From NCBI GenBank assembly GCA_964385635.1, contig CAYLPU010000002.1, positions 1-64,000 of the forward strand: a DNA stretch of 64,000 nt. The letters run 5' to 3'. Under the pieces are notes generated by a model, which was given only the letters and a program-made list of their open reading frames with translations, ran no database searches and had not been told where the DNA came from. The position numbers and the translations under genes are program-made. This stretch comes from CAYLPU01 sp964385635. GTDB taxonomy: Bacteria > Chloroflexota > Anaerolineae > B4-G1. Numbering within the stretch: the stretch's first letter is position 1; each line of letters starts with the position of its first letter. Shown here piece by piece: positions 8,350 through 16,888 of the stretch.

Positions 8350-9384
8350 CTATGGCTGCCAGTTCGTCTCAGGGCCGTTCGTGCCCAGGTTGCCGGCGGT
8401 CACCACCAGGTCATAAATATCCACTATGCTGTCGCCGTTGACGTCGGCAGTGCAATCGTCGGTGCTGTAGCGCGCGGCGATCAGCGATAGGTCAAAGATG
8501 TTGATCTTGTCGTCCTCGGTCGCGTCGCCGCCTGGCAGAGTGATCGTGCCAAGATCTCCCTCGATAGGGTTACTGACGGGGTCGGCGGGGCAGTACTGGC
8601 CGACCAGGTACCCGTGATGTATGGCCTGCAAGCATCTGTAGGGGGTACCATAAGGAGAGGGAGGATCGTAGAGGGTGATCTCAAAATAACCATCGGCATC
8701 GGTGATCGCGTAAGGCACGCCGGGGATGGGGATGTCCGCGGCAGTAGCGCAGACACCCGCCTCCGTCGTCACGAAGACGTAGGTGTCGCTGTGGTCGGTG
8801 CGGCCTTGTAGCAATACTCTGCCACTGACAGTGCCGTCCCCGCATTGGATCGAGCCGTTCTCAACCGTGTGGCTGATCTCGTCGCCGTCGGGGGGACTGC
8901 CCAGTTTGGTGATCGTCAGGGTGACCGGCGATACGCCCGTCCCTACACATTCCCAGGTGATGTTCGCCAGCGTGCCGGTCCCGGTGAAGGGGGGGGCTGG
9001 ATCACGCAGGGTGGCCTCGAACTCGATGACGCCGGTGTCGGTGTACACGTAGTTGCGGGCCACAAAGTAATTCGGATTCTCATCTGTAAACACCGGACCC
9101 ACTCCGATTTGCACGCCGGGCGTGGACGGATCCGGTTCGGTGTCCACCGGCTGCACGATGTCCGGGTCATACTCGATGGTGAATTCAACACCGTAGAGAT
9201 TGACCACGTCCTGCACTTGCACATCTGTCGTGTCGTCTGGAGGGATCGTCTGGCTGGACGGGTCGATGCGAATGATGGTTGAGCCCTGGGCGGAAGCGAA
9301 CGGCTGGTGGGCGAAAAGTAACGTCGCCAGCAGCGTGACCAGGAGCAGTATGTGAACCGTCGTGGTCCGTGTGAATTGTTTCAT
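8350..9384 (-). CDS. Secreted cohesin-dockerin protein
   Basis: 344 aa; AAGGAGG precedes ATG 9384. Signal peptide (about 1-32), cohesin domain (about 35-175), carboxypeptidase-regulatory-like module beginning GRVLLQGRTDHSDTYV (about 188-275), and dockerin (about 285-344) with two calcium loops, ending GPETNWQP. It has the same cohesin-module-dockerin order as the subtilase C-terminus without the protease, so it looks like a bare adaptor from the same lineage. It is probably an extracellular structural link; no enzyme activity is expected. Confidence 0.83.
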   Translation of the reverse strand: MKQFTRTTTVHILLLVTLLATLLFAHQPFASAQGSTIIRIDPSSQTIPPDDTTDVQVQDVVNLYGVEFTIEYDPDIVQPVDTEPDPSTPGVQIGVGPVFTDENPNYFVARNYVYTDTGVIEFEATLRDPAPPFTGTGTLANITWECVGTGVSPVTLTITKLGSPPDGDEISHTVENGSIQCGDGTVSGRVLLQGRTDHSDTYVFVTTEAGVCATAADIPIPGVPYAITDADGYFEITLYDPPSPYGTPYRCLQAIHHGYLVGQYCPADPVSNPIEGDLGTITLPGGDATEDDKINIFDLSLIAARYSTDDCTADVNGDSIVDIYDLVVTAGNLGTNGPETNWQP

Positions 9385-9628
9385 TTCAGGTGCCTCCTTA
9401 TTACTAACGGGTTTCGGTTGTGTTGCCAGAGCGGCTGCGTTGAGAGGAATCCACTAAGCACTGTGCTCTGTTTGCATAGAACCTCCTTAAGTTGATTCAC
9501 TTTCGCCGACACTGTTAGTCTACCAGATTTTCTGCCTTGTCGGGGTTACCGTTTCGTTACGGTTGGGTTACCTCTCATTACTCTTTCCTCCCCTTGCATC
9601 CTCCCGGCTGTGTGTTAAAATTCTGTCT

Positions 9629-10813
9629 ATGCGAAACCCGCTGCGTGCTGCCGTTCTTGTCATCTGCCTCGCGCTGGTCTCCCTCCCGGCTAGCGCCCAG
9701 GAGCCGGCCCCGGTCGTCACCTGGCAGATTCTGGTGAATCAGGCCCGTCTCGATGAAGGGTTGGCCTTCTACGGATTCTCCGCTCTGCTGGCTGCTGCGG
9801 CGCAGCGCCACGCCGATGATCTGGCAGCCCACCAGATTTGGTCTCATACCGGTTCCGACGACTCTTCGCCCAGCCAGCGCATCGCGGAAGCCGGCTATGC
9901 TGCCTGGACCTGGAATGGTGGAGAGTCGATTACCAGCGAGAACTTCTGGACTGGCTACGGCACAGTCGAGGACGCGATGGCCTTCTTCTTGGAGGACCCA
10001 CCCCATCGCGACAACATACTCAGCGCCACCTACCGGGAGATGGGCGTCGGCGTCGCCACCGATGCTACCGGCCGCAACTACTACGTGCTCGACTTCGGTG
10101 CACGCCCCAACGTGTTGCCCGTCTTTATCAACGACGGAGCCGCCAATGCTGATGACTCCCAGGTCGCGATCCGATTGACCAACGAAGAGGCCCGTCCGGG
10201 AGGGAAGGGGGCGACCTTTATGGGCCGGGCGATTGAGATTCGCATCAGCAACGAACCAGAGTTTGACGACTTGCTGTGGCAGCCCTGGGAGCCGCTCGTG
10301 CCTTGGACTTTGCCGGACACCCCAGGCGAACATACCGTCTACGTTCAGTTTCGCGACGCGGCTGGCCGTACCGCCGCTGCGGCGGATGCGATCATCCTCG
10401 GCGAGGGAGCGGTCATCACGCCGACGCCTGTTCCACCCAGCCCTACCACCGAGACTACTGCCACACCCATCCCACCCAGCCCTACCCCCGAGCCTACTGC
10501 CACGTCCGTCCCACCCAGTCCCACCTTCGAGCCTACTGCCACGCCTGAGCCCACCGTTGTCCTCATCCTCCCTGAGCCTGCTGCCACACTTGCTTCCGCC
10601 GTTACCTCCACACCCGAATCGCCGCCAAGCGTGGAGACGCTCCCTGCTAATCACACCCCTCGCCCCGCCCCTTTCCCTACCTGGACGCCGTTGCCGCCGA
10701 CGTCGCCCCGGGAGGATAACAGCCCTGGTACGCTCTTGATTGTGCTCGCAGCGCTGCAGGGACTGGCACTTGTCCTCGGCATCTGCCTGGCCCTGTACCG
10801 TGGGCGGGTGTAG
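9629..10813 (+). CDS. Secreted CAP-domain protein with C-terminal membrane helix
   Basis: 394 aa from ATG 9629, where a signal peptide (about 1-23) begins; an in-frame upstream start would precede it with unrelated residues. Residues about 30-155 form a CAP/SCP domain of the bacterial YkwD type (NQARLDEGL, QRHADDLA, WSHTGSDD, SENFWTGYG, HRDNILSATYREMGVGV). Residues about 175-260 are an immunoglobulin-like region. A long Pro/Thr/Ser linker of about 14-aa repeats (10420-10560) leads to a C-terminal membrane helix (about 365-388) and a basic end, so the CAP domain is held outside the cell. The molecular role of bacterial CAP domains is mostly unknown. Confidence 0.85.
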   Translation: MRNPLRAAVLVICLALVSLPASAQEPAPVVTWQILVNQARLDEGLAFYGFSALLAAAAQRHADDLAAHQIWSHTGSDDSSPSQRIAEAGYAAWTWNGGESITSENFWTGYGTVEDAMAFFLEDPPHRDNILSATYREMGVGVATDATGRNYYVLDFGARPNVLPVFINDGAANADDSQVAIRLTNEEARPGGKGATFMGRAIEIRISNEPEFDDLLWQPWEPLVPWTLPDTPGEHTVYVQFRDAAGRTAAAADAIILGEGAVITPTPVPPSPTTETTATPIPPSPTPEPTATSVPPSPTFEPTATPEPTVVLILPEPAATLASAVTSTPESPPSVETLPANHTPRPAPFPTWTPLPPTSPREDNSPGTLLIVLAALQGLALVLGICLALYRGRV

Positions 10814-10849
10814 CGAAACATCGTTACCTTAGACGGATGGTAGGACAGT

Positions 10850-11722
10850 ATGAGTGATACTGGGTTCATCGGCATCTTTGACTCCGGCGTGGGCGGTCTG
10901 AGCGTGTGGCGTGAGATCGCCTGCCAACTTCCCCACGAACGTACGCTCTACCTGGCCGACCAGGCCCACGTGCCCTACGGTTCCCGTCGGCTAGCCGAGG
11001 TGCGAGGATTATCCGAGGGCATCACCCACTTTCTGCTGCACCAGGGCGCAAAGGTTATCGTCGTCGCCTGCAATACCGCTTCCGCTGCCGCGCTGCACCA
11101 CTTGCGGCGCACCTTCCCGGAAGTCCTCTTCGTGGGGATGGAGCCGGCCGTGAAGCCTGCCGTTGAACAGACTCGCAACGGCGTCGTGGGGGTGATCGCC
11201 ACACAGGCCACTTTTCAGGGGCAACTCTTCGCCAGCCTGGTGGAGCGATACGCGGGCGATGTGCGGGTGCTCACACAGGTCTGCCCGGGGTTGGTAGAGG
11301 CGGTGGAGGTCGGTGCATTCGACACATCCGAGACCGAGGCACTGCTGCGGCAATGCCTGACACCGCTGCTCGAGGTGGGGGTGGACCAACTGGTGCTCGG
11401 CTGCACCCACTACCCCTTTCTCCGACAGACCATCGAGCGGGTGGTGGGAGCAGGCGTGACGGTAATTGACCCCGCTCCAGCCGTTGCCCGCCAGACGGGG
11501 CGCGTGCTGGCCCAACTGGGGTTAGGGGCCGACCCCTCGGCAGGCTCAGCCCGCCGCCGGGGCTGCGTGGGCCATCACCTGTTCTACACCAGCGGGGACG
11601 TGGCGACTTTCACCACGATGATCGGGCGGCTCCTTCCTTTCGCTAGAGCGGGCGCAGAAGTACGATCAGTTCGTTGGCTGGCGGGCCGCCTGGAGATCAG
11701 TCGTGAAGTAGGTATCGTTTGA
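10850..11722 (+). CDS. murI: Glutamate racemase
   Basis: 290 aa. It interconverts L- and D-glutamate in the cytoplasm, supplying D-Glu for peptidoglycan. Visible motifs are GIFDSGVGGLSVWREI at the N-terminus, the first catalytic cysteine in VACNTASAAAL (about residue 75) and the second in LGCTHYPFL (about residue 185). Length is normal for the family. It stands 36 bp after the CAP gene and converges on the ABC permease gene. A dipeptide-epimerase-like gene of possible peptidoglycan recycling lies further on at 18677. Confidence 0.95.
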   Translation: MSDTGFIGIFDSGVGGLSVWREIACQLPHERTLYLADQAHVPYGSRRLAEVRGLSEGITHFLLHQGAKVIVVACNTASAAALHHLRRTFPEVLFVGMEPAVKPAVEQTRNGVVGVIATQATFQGQLFASLVERYAGDVRVLTQVCPGLVEAVEVGAFDTSETEALLRQCLTPLLEVGVDQLVLGCTHYPFLRQTIERVVGAGVTVIDPAPAVARQTGRVLAQLGLGADPSAGSARRRGCVGHHLFYTSGDVATFTTMIGRLLPFARAGAEVRSVRWLAGRLEISREVGIV

Positions 11723-11747
11723 CAAAAGATGTTCCCCTATCCACATG

Positions 11748-13037
11748 CTACTCATACTTCAGCGCGGCGACGGGGCTGAGGGACGCCGCCCGCACCGCCG
11801 GGTAGACCCCCGAGACCACACCCACCAGCGTGGCAAACACCACCGCGAAGATGGGCAGCCAGAGGGGGGTGTGAATCAGGGAGATGTTCACGTCTGAGGC
11901 GCTCGCCCCGCTTTGAACCGCCTGCGCCGCCAGGTAGGTGCCGGCGATCAGGTCAATCAACGCCCCCAGGCCCGCTCCCAACAGGACCCCTCCGATCCCG
12001 CCCAGCAACCCGATGCCTCCCGCTTCGGCCAGGAAGACAGACATTACGTCCCGGTTGGTCGCCCCTACCGCCTTCATCAATCCGATCTCCCGCGTGCGCT
12101 CGTAGGTTGCCATCGTCATCGTGTTGGCGATGCCGAAGGCGGCCACGATCAGCGCGATGGCTCCGATGCCGCCGAAGACGCCCTGGATGACCAGGAAGAC
12201 GGTATTAATCTCCCGCAGCACACTACGCGCTGAGTAGGCGTAGAACCCCTGACTTACAATCTCCCGTTCCACGGCCGCCACATGCTCGGGGGTAGCAACC
12301 TTGACCAGCGCCTCCCGGTTATACCCATCGCGGCCCGGGTTGAGGCGCTTACCGGCGAACCAACTGTTCAACTCCAGCACATCGTCCAGTGCCAGGTAAA
12401 GCGTTTGGTCATCTCGCCCCCCCGATTCCTCCAATACGCCCGCAATCCGCAGGCGCACGACCCGTTCCACCGGCTGGCCGTCGTCTCCCGTGCGGCTGAG
12501 GACCAGTTGCAGCGCCTGTCCCTGCAGGTCGAAGGTCTCCTCCGCCGGGCGTTGTGACTGGGGATTGTAGAATCTTTCCGCCACCTGCCCCCCTGCCAGC
12601 GCCTGCCAGCGTCCCAGCCGGTCCGTCCCGCTCGCCAAAACGAAATCCAGCCGCCCTACCTGTGTCGGGTCAATGCCCATGATCTGCACATCTCCCACCA
12701 GCCGGTTCAGCCGGAGCATTCCGGCCCCCATCATCGGCTCCCGGGGCGTGACAGCCACCACGCCGGGGAGTTTGCGAAACTTGGCCAGCGCGCGGTCGTT
12801 CAGCATCACCTCCTCGCCAGCGCGGATTGACTCCCGCCAGGAATAGACGGTGATCTGCGTCAGTTCGCCGATAGAACCCAAATCCTGAGTCACGCTGCGC
12901 TGGAGGCCAGCCGCCAGTGAGATCAGGACGACGACCGCCGCCGTGCCGATGATCACGCCGATGGCCGTCATCGCCACGCGGGCCCTCATCCGGCCCAGGT
13001 TACTAATCACCAGATGCAGTAAGTCTCTAAAACTCAA
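11748..13037 (-). CDS. MacB/FtsX-type ABC transporter permease
   Basis: 429 aa. One N-terminal membrane helix (about 20-42), an extracellular MacB-type periplasmic core domain (about 45-270), then three helices of the FtsX domain (about 285-420) with the TYERTREIGLMKAVGA motif. Such permeases do not form a substrate channel; they couple ATP hydrolysis to movements of an external domain, as in lipoprotein release, toxin or peptide export, or envelope control. It sits at the end of a - strand unit with a CARDB protein (4 bp away) and an ATPase, so the three probably form one complex. Confidence 0.9.
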   Translation of the reverse strand: MSFRDLLHLVISNLGRMRARVAMTAIGVIIGTAAVVVLISLAAGLQRSVTQDLGSIGELTQITVYSWRESIRAGEEVMLNDRALAKFRKLPGVVAVTPREPMMGAGMLRLNRLVGDVQIMGIDPTQVGRLDFVLASGTDRLGRWQALAGGQVAERFYNPQSQRPAEETFDLQGQALQLVLSRTGDDGQPVERVVRLRIAGVLEESGGRDDQTLYLALDDVLELNSWFAGKRLNPGRDGYNREALVKVATPEHVAAVEREIVSQGFYAYSARSVLREINTVFLVIQGVFGGIGAIALIVAAFGIANTMTMATYERTREIGLMKAVGATNRDVMSVFLAEAGGIGLLGGIGGVLLGAGLGALIDLIAGTYLAAQAVQSGASASDVNISLIHTPLWLPIFAVVFATLVGVVSGVYPAVRAASLSPVAALKYE

Positions 13038-13041
13038 TCTA

Positions 13042-14937
13042 TTAGCTCCCCAGTCCCAGTAGCCCCCGTAGGAGACGCAGTACCTTATCCCAGAAGCCTT
13101 CTCCTTGCTCCTGGGCCTCTTCCCCGGCCTCCGCCGAGACCTCAGCCGGATTCTCCACCTCCACCGTCAGCGTCTTCGTCACTACCTGCGGCTGTTCGAA
13201 GTCGTCCAGGTAGTGGACGGTGACCAGTACATCGGCTGTTCCCCCTGCCTGGGCGGTCGCCGTCGCCTCCAGCGAGCCCGAGGTGCCCCCATCCAGTGGC
13301 CCCAGGTAGAGCGAACCATCTTGGATCTCCAACTGCATACTCGTGACCTCCAGCGTGCTGACGTTGACCAGCGTGCGCCCGATGTTCGTTACCTCGACCG
13401 GGAGCTCAAAGGGAACGCCCACGGTGGCCACCTCCACCGGGCGATAGAAGCCGATCTGGAGGTGGGGCCGCCGGCGCACCAGCAGGCTGATCAGTTGGCT
13501 ATCGCTGTGGCGAGTATCGCGAGCGTCGTCGAAGGCCAGTGCCACCGGCAGGCTATAGGCTCCAGAGTCTGCCCCGCCATCCACAACTAACTGCTGCGTC
13601 ACCTCGACCGTGTCCTCGGCCGCCAGGTACGGCACGAACTTGACGTTGCTAGAGTGAAAGGGAGCGAAAGGATCCATCCCGCTTCCTCCCTCGTCACCCA
13701 GCGTCAAAGTCAATCGTCGCGCCTCCCCGCCGCCGACGTTGCTCACCTCCAGCGTCAGGGTGAAGGTGTCGCCGGGGGCCAGGGTCTTGGGCGTGGTGCG
13801 GTAGCCAGCGATGATCAACTGCGGGCGATCCGTCATCGCGGTGCTGACCTCCAGTCCGACGCTCTGGCGGGCGGCGTAAGAGCCGCCATCGTAGTCGGAG
13901 TAGTCCAACGCGATCTCCAGGTTGAGGCGGCCGGCCTGGGTCACCTCGCTCAGTACCAGTGGTAGCGTCACTGTCACCGTCCGGTTGAGCCCTACTGGCG
14001 CCACCGCCACGACGTTGCTCCCGCCGGCTGGCGCGGCCAGGTCGCCCGAGGCCGCGCTGATCAGCACGTCGGTTGCCGTGCGGTCGCCGCGGTTGGCCAG
14101 GCATAGCGTCAGGCTGAATGTGTCGCCGGGCCCCAGAATGGCGGGCTCGGTCTGCGCAGCCTCAATGACCAACTGCGGTCGCCCGTGCCCGATGCCGATG
14201 ACCTCGACGGCGACGGTCTGCGGATACTCGTAGTGGTTCCCCTCCCAATCGTTGGCGCTGAGGTTGACCTGGAGGTTGTAACTGCCGGAGGCCATGCCGC
14301 TGGGGGCGCGCATCTGCTGGGTGACGACGGCGGTGTGGTTGATGTGCAGTTGCCACAGCAGGTGTCCCGTCTCGCCCACCGGCACGAAGGTGCCGCCGGG
14401 GAAGGTGACCATCGTGTTTTCGCCGGCCCGGCTGCCGTTGTTGTAGATCTCGATGGTGACGATGAACTCACGCCCCACCACGACACGGGCCGGTTCGATA
14501 GAATAGTTGAGGATGGTAAGATTAGGCCGTCCGGGCACCGGCGTGGGCTTTGGGGTGGGAAGGGGGGTGGGGCCGGGTATGGGTGTGGCGGAGACGATGG
14601 TCAGTGCCGATGGTAGGGTGACCGAGATGCTGTCCTCGCTCACCTGCAGGTCGTAGGTGCCGGCGGGGGCGCCAGGTGGCACCACCGCCAGCAATGCTGT
14701 GTTGTTGACGTAGGTCGTGTCCAGCATACCGAAGCCGACCAGGCGGGCGATGGTGGTAGTGGTGAAGCCGCTGCCGTAGATGCTCAGCGTGCCGCCGGCC
14801 TGGCTGACCAGCGTGTCGGGCTCGATGCCGGTCAGTGCCAGTTGCGGCAGTGGACTCGCAGCGGCGATGGATGCCAGCAGGAAAACCGTTGCCACCCCGG
14901 TAGCCAGAATGACGATTAGAAGAACGACCTTGCGCAT
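13042..14937 (-). CDS. Secreted IPT/TIG and CARDB-repeat protein of an ABC module
   Basis: 631 aa from ATG 14937 (MRKVVLLIVI...), which begins a signal peptide; a longer frame upstream is only translated repeat. An IPT/TIG-like domain (about 33-115) is followed by a Pro-rich linker, then three or four CARDB-like Ig folds (about 135-600), each opening with patterns such as RPQLIIAGYRTTP. The C-terminus is an acidic stretch followed by an amphipathic segment (FWDKVLRLLRGLLGLG). Encoded between the ATPase and permease, it is probably the extracellular partner of the MacB-like transporter, in the position that a membrane-fusion adaptor takes in diderms. Confidence 0.8.
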   Translation of the reverse strand: MRKVVLLIVILATGVATVFLLASIAAASPLPQLALTGIEPDTLVSQAGGTLSIYGSGFTTTTIARLVGFGMLDTTYVNNTALLAVVPPGAPAGTYDLQVSEDSISVTLPSALTIVSATPIPGPTPLPTPKPTPVPGRPNLTILNYSIEPARVVVGREFIVTIEIYNNGSRAGENTMVTFPGGTFVPVGETGHLLWQLHINHTAVVTQQMRAPSGMASGSYNLQVNLSANDWEGNHYEYPQTVAVEVIGIGHGRPQLVIEAAQTEPAILGPGDTFSLTLCLANRGDRTATDVLISAASGDLAAPAGGSNVVAVAPVGLNRTVTVTLPLVLSEVTQAGRLNLEIALDYSDYDGGSYAARQSVGLEVSTAMTDRPQLIIAGYRTTPKTLAPGDTFTLTLEVSNVGGGEARRLTLTLGDEGGSGMDPFAPFHSSNVKFVPYLAAEDTVEVTQQLVVDGGADSGAYSLPVALAFDDARDTRHSDSQLISLLVRRRPHLQIGFYRPVEVATVGVPFELPVEVTNIGRTLVNVSTLEVTSMQLEIQDGSLYLGPLDGGTSGSLEATATAQAGGTADVLVTVHYLDDFEQPQVVTKTLTVEVENPAEVSAEAGEEAQEQGEGFWDKVLRLLRGLLGLGS

Positions 14938-14973
14938 AATCCCCCCATTGTTCAGCCACAGATCACGTGTTTG

Positions 14974-15002
14974 ATCATTTGTCATTTTGTCATTTGTCAT
15001 TG
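14974..15002. repeat. Word repeat TCATTTGTCATT
   Basis: Degenerate tandem copies of CATTTGTCATTTTGT. The last codons and stop of the ABC ATPase (SNDK, stop) lie in the repeat. A related repeat, GTCATTCGTCATCC, does the same for the lipoprotein gene at 34691. Confidence 0.7.
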
Positions 15003-15685
15003 GAATCGGCAATCCGCCCGTCCAGTAGATGGATGCACCGGCTGGTGAATTCGACTACCGATTGGTCGTGGGAGACAACGATGATGGTGCGTCCCTGTTG
15101 CTGGTTGAGCTGCGCCAGTACCTCCATCACCTCCGCGCCCGTGCGGCTGTCCATATTGCCCGTTGGCTCGTCGGCCAGGATGATGGCCGGGTCGTTGGCC
15201 AGGGCGCGGGCGATGGCCACTCGCTGCTGCTGTCCGCCCGAAAGTTCGGTGGGCCGGTGGTCCAAACGATCGGCCAGCCCCACTGCTTCCAGCAGGTGGT
15301 GTGCCACCGTGTGGCGCTGAGCAGGTGGTACGCGGGCGAAGAGCATGGGGAACGCCACGTTCTGCAACGCGGTCATCGTGGAGATAAGGTTGAAGGCCTG
15401 GAAGACGAAGCCCACCTCCTGACGCCGGTATTCAGCCAGTTCGTTCTCGTCCAGCGCCGTGAGGTCCTGGCTGCGCACCCAGATGTGGCCAGCGGTGGGG
15501 CGGTCGAGCCCGCCCATCAGGTACAACAGGGTGGACTTGCCCGATCCGGAGGGGCCCATTATGCCCAGAAACTCTCCCTCCTCCACCGTCAGGCTTATTC
15601 CATCCAGCGCATGGACGATCTCCTGGCCCATGGGGAAATCCCGGCGTAGCTCCTGGGTGCGGATAAGTGGTTCCTGCTCGATCAT
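14990..15685 (-). CDS. ABC transporter ATP-binding protein, LolD/MacB type
   Basis: 231 aa. Walker A GPSGSGKS (about 42-49), Q-loop, signature LSGGQQQRVAIARAL (about 144-158), Walker B IILADEPTGNMD and the H-loop His in VSHDQ. It energises the FtsX-type permease encoded at 11748. Its last residues (DSNDK) and stop codon come from the TGACAAATGAC word repeat at 14974-15002. The order on the - strand is Yip1 protein, ATPase, CARDB protein, permease. Confidence 0.93.
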   Translation of the reverse strand: MIEQEPLIRTQELRRDFPMGQEIVHALDGISLTVEEGEFLGIMGPSGSGKSTLLYLMGGLDRPTAGHIWVRSQDLTALDENELAEYRRQEVGFVFQAFNLISTMTALQNVAFPMLFARVPPAQRHTVAHHLLEAVGLADRLDHRPTELSGGQQQRVAIARALANDPAIILADEPTGNMDSRTGAEVMEVLAQLNQQQGRTIIVVSHDQSVVEFTSRCIHLLDGRIADSNDK

Positions 15686-15751
15686 AACGACTCGTTCCGG
15701 GTTTCAGACGCCGTCTCAGGTTGGCTTTGGAACCTGGGGCCGGAGATTGCC

Positions 15752-16561
15752 TCAACGGACGCCGACCTGCTGGGCCAAGAGGCCACCGATGAGCGCGGGA
15801 AGCAGGCTCACCGCCGTCAGCAGGAGCCAAACACCCATCGTGACCAGCATTGCCTTGCGCCGATGCAGGCGGGTGACCACCGTCAAGCCGATCACCAGCA
15901 GGGCCAGGTTCCAGAACAAAAACAGATCCACTCTGGACAGGGAGGCCGCGAGGAGCATCTGGCCTGTGCTGGGTGGAGCGAGGACTATCTCGCCGACGGG
16001 CCTATTCTCTTGCACCAGTCCGGAGAGTCCCGGGTTGGCGATGATTTGGCCACTGATTAGAATGTAGACCGTCTGGAGCAGGCCGCGCAGCGCGTAGGGG
16101 AGCCAGGTCCACACCACCATCGGGAACATCTGGCCGAAGGTGCTGCGGCCACCCAGCGCGGTGCCCGCCAGGTAGAGCGCCCCGGCCCACGCCAGCCAGC
16201 CCACCACCAGACCTACCACGCTGCCAACGGCGGGGAAGACGACGGTGATGAGCGGGGAGGCAGCCATAGACATCGCTTGTTCCATCTGGGCCTCCTGCTC
16301 GGTGGACATTTCTGCCTCCTGCTGCTCTCCCCACTGTTCCTGACCCGCGAGGACAGCCTCGCGGGTCAGGAGTGTCCTGATGGGAGTGGCAACCAGGATG
16401 GGCAGAACGACCAAGAGCACGGCCAGCAGGGCGGGCACCCACCAGGTTCGTCCCCCGTGCTCGCACAGGTGCTCTAGCGTGGCCCGAGGCCGCACGATCA
16501 TCCCCCACAGCAGGCGGGGCAGTCTTCGTTGCTCCGGTGCAGATGCTTTCTCCTCTGACAT
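15752..16561 (-). CDS. Yip1-domain membrane protein
   Basis: 269 aa from ATG 16561, which follows GAGGAGAAAGTG at a good distance; the frame extends upstream without that signal. About five or six hydrophobic helices are visible (about residues 40-62, 110-150, 165-190, 215-235, 240-262), with an early soluble part PRLLWGMIVRPRATLEHL typical of bacterial Yip1-like proteins. Function in bacteria is unclear. It stands first in the ABC-module unit, so a helper role for the exporter is possible but only inferred from position. Confidence 0.75.
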   Translation of the reverse strand: MSEEKASAPEQRRLPRLLWGMIVRPRATLEHLCEHGGRTWWVPALLAVLLVVLPILVATPIRTLLTREAVLAGQEQWGEQQEAEMSTEQEAQMEQAMSMAASPLITVVFPAVGSVVGLVVGWLAWAGALYLAGTALGGRSTFGQMFPMVVWTWLPYALRGLLQTVYILISGQIIANPGLSGLVQENRPVGEIVLAPPSTGQMLLAASLSRVDLFLFWNLALLVIGLTVVTRLHRRKAMLVTMGVWLLLTAVSLLPALIGGLLAQQVGVR

Positions 16562-16795
16562 CACTTTCTCCTCTCGGCCGTAGGTCACGATGTGTTCCCG
16601 TGCTTCTTCGGGGGCACGGTGGATTATACCTGGATTTCGAGCGGGCTGCAATTGGCTGCTTCTCTCCCATCATGTGTGTCACACATACCAAACATAATTA
16701 TATATCAGGTTGGGCAAAGTCGCAAACGACTCTTCGCTCCCGTCAGATGTGTCACCCGACGGCCTGGGTCGGAGGCGACACATCCCTTATGAGCA

Positions 16796-16829
16796 AGACC
16801 TGACAGGTTTCAGAAAACCTGTCAGGTCT
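16796..16829. repeat. 15-bp-arm inverted repeat AGACCTGACAGGTTT
   Basis: Arms 16796-16810 and 16815-16829 match perfectly around CAGA. It lies between the divergent Yip1 and murJ genes. It is probably one copy of a dispersed palindromic family. Confidence 0.7.
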
Positions 16830-16851
16830 GCCTCTCCCCCATGATACTGTG

Positions 16852-16872
16852 GCGCAAGATGCCATCTTGCGC
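16852..16872. repeat. Perfect palindrome before murJ
   Basis: GCGCAAGATG and CATCTTGCGC (10-bp arms, one-base loop) lie right before a possible -10 box TACAAT (16873-16878). It may be a dispersed repeat or an operator of the murJ promoter. Confidence 0.5.
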
Positions 16873-16888
16873 TACAATAGTGGTTGAT

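Noticed and set aside
403..9384. A classical cellulosome
   Set aside because: No glycoside hydrolase, carbohydrate-binding module or multi-cohesin scaffoldin is present; the enzymatic cargo is a protease.
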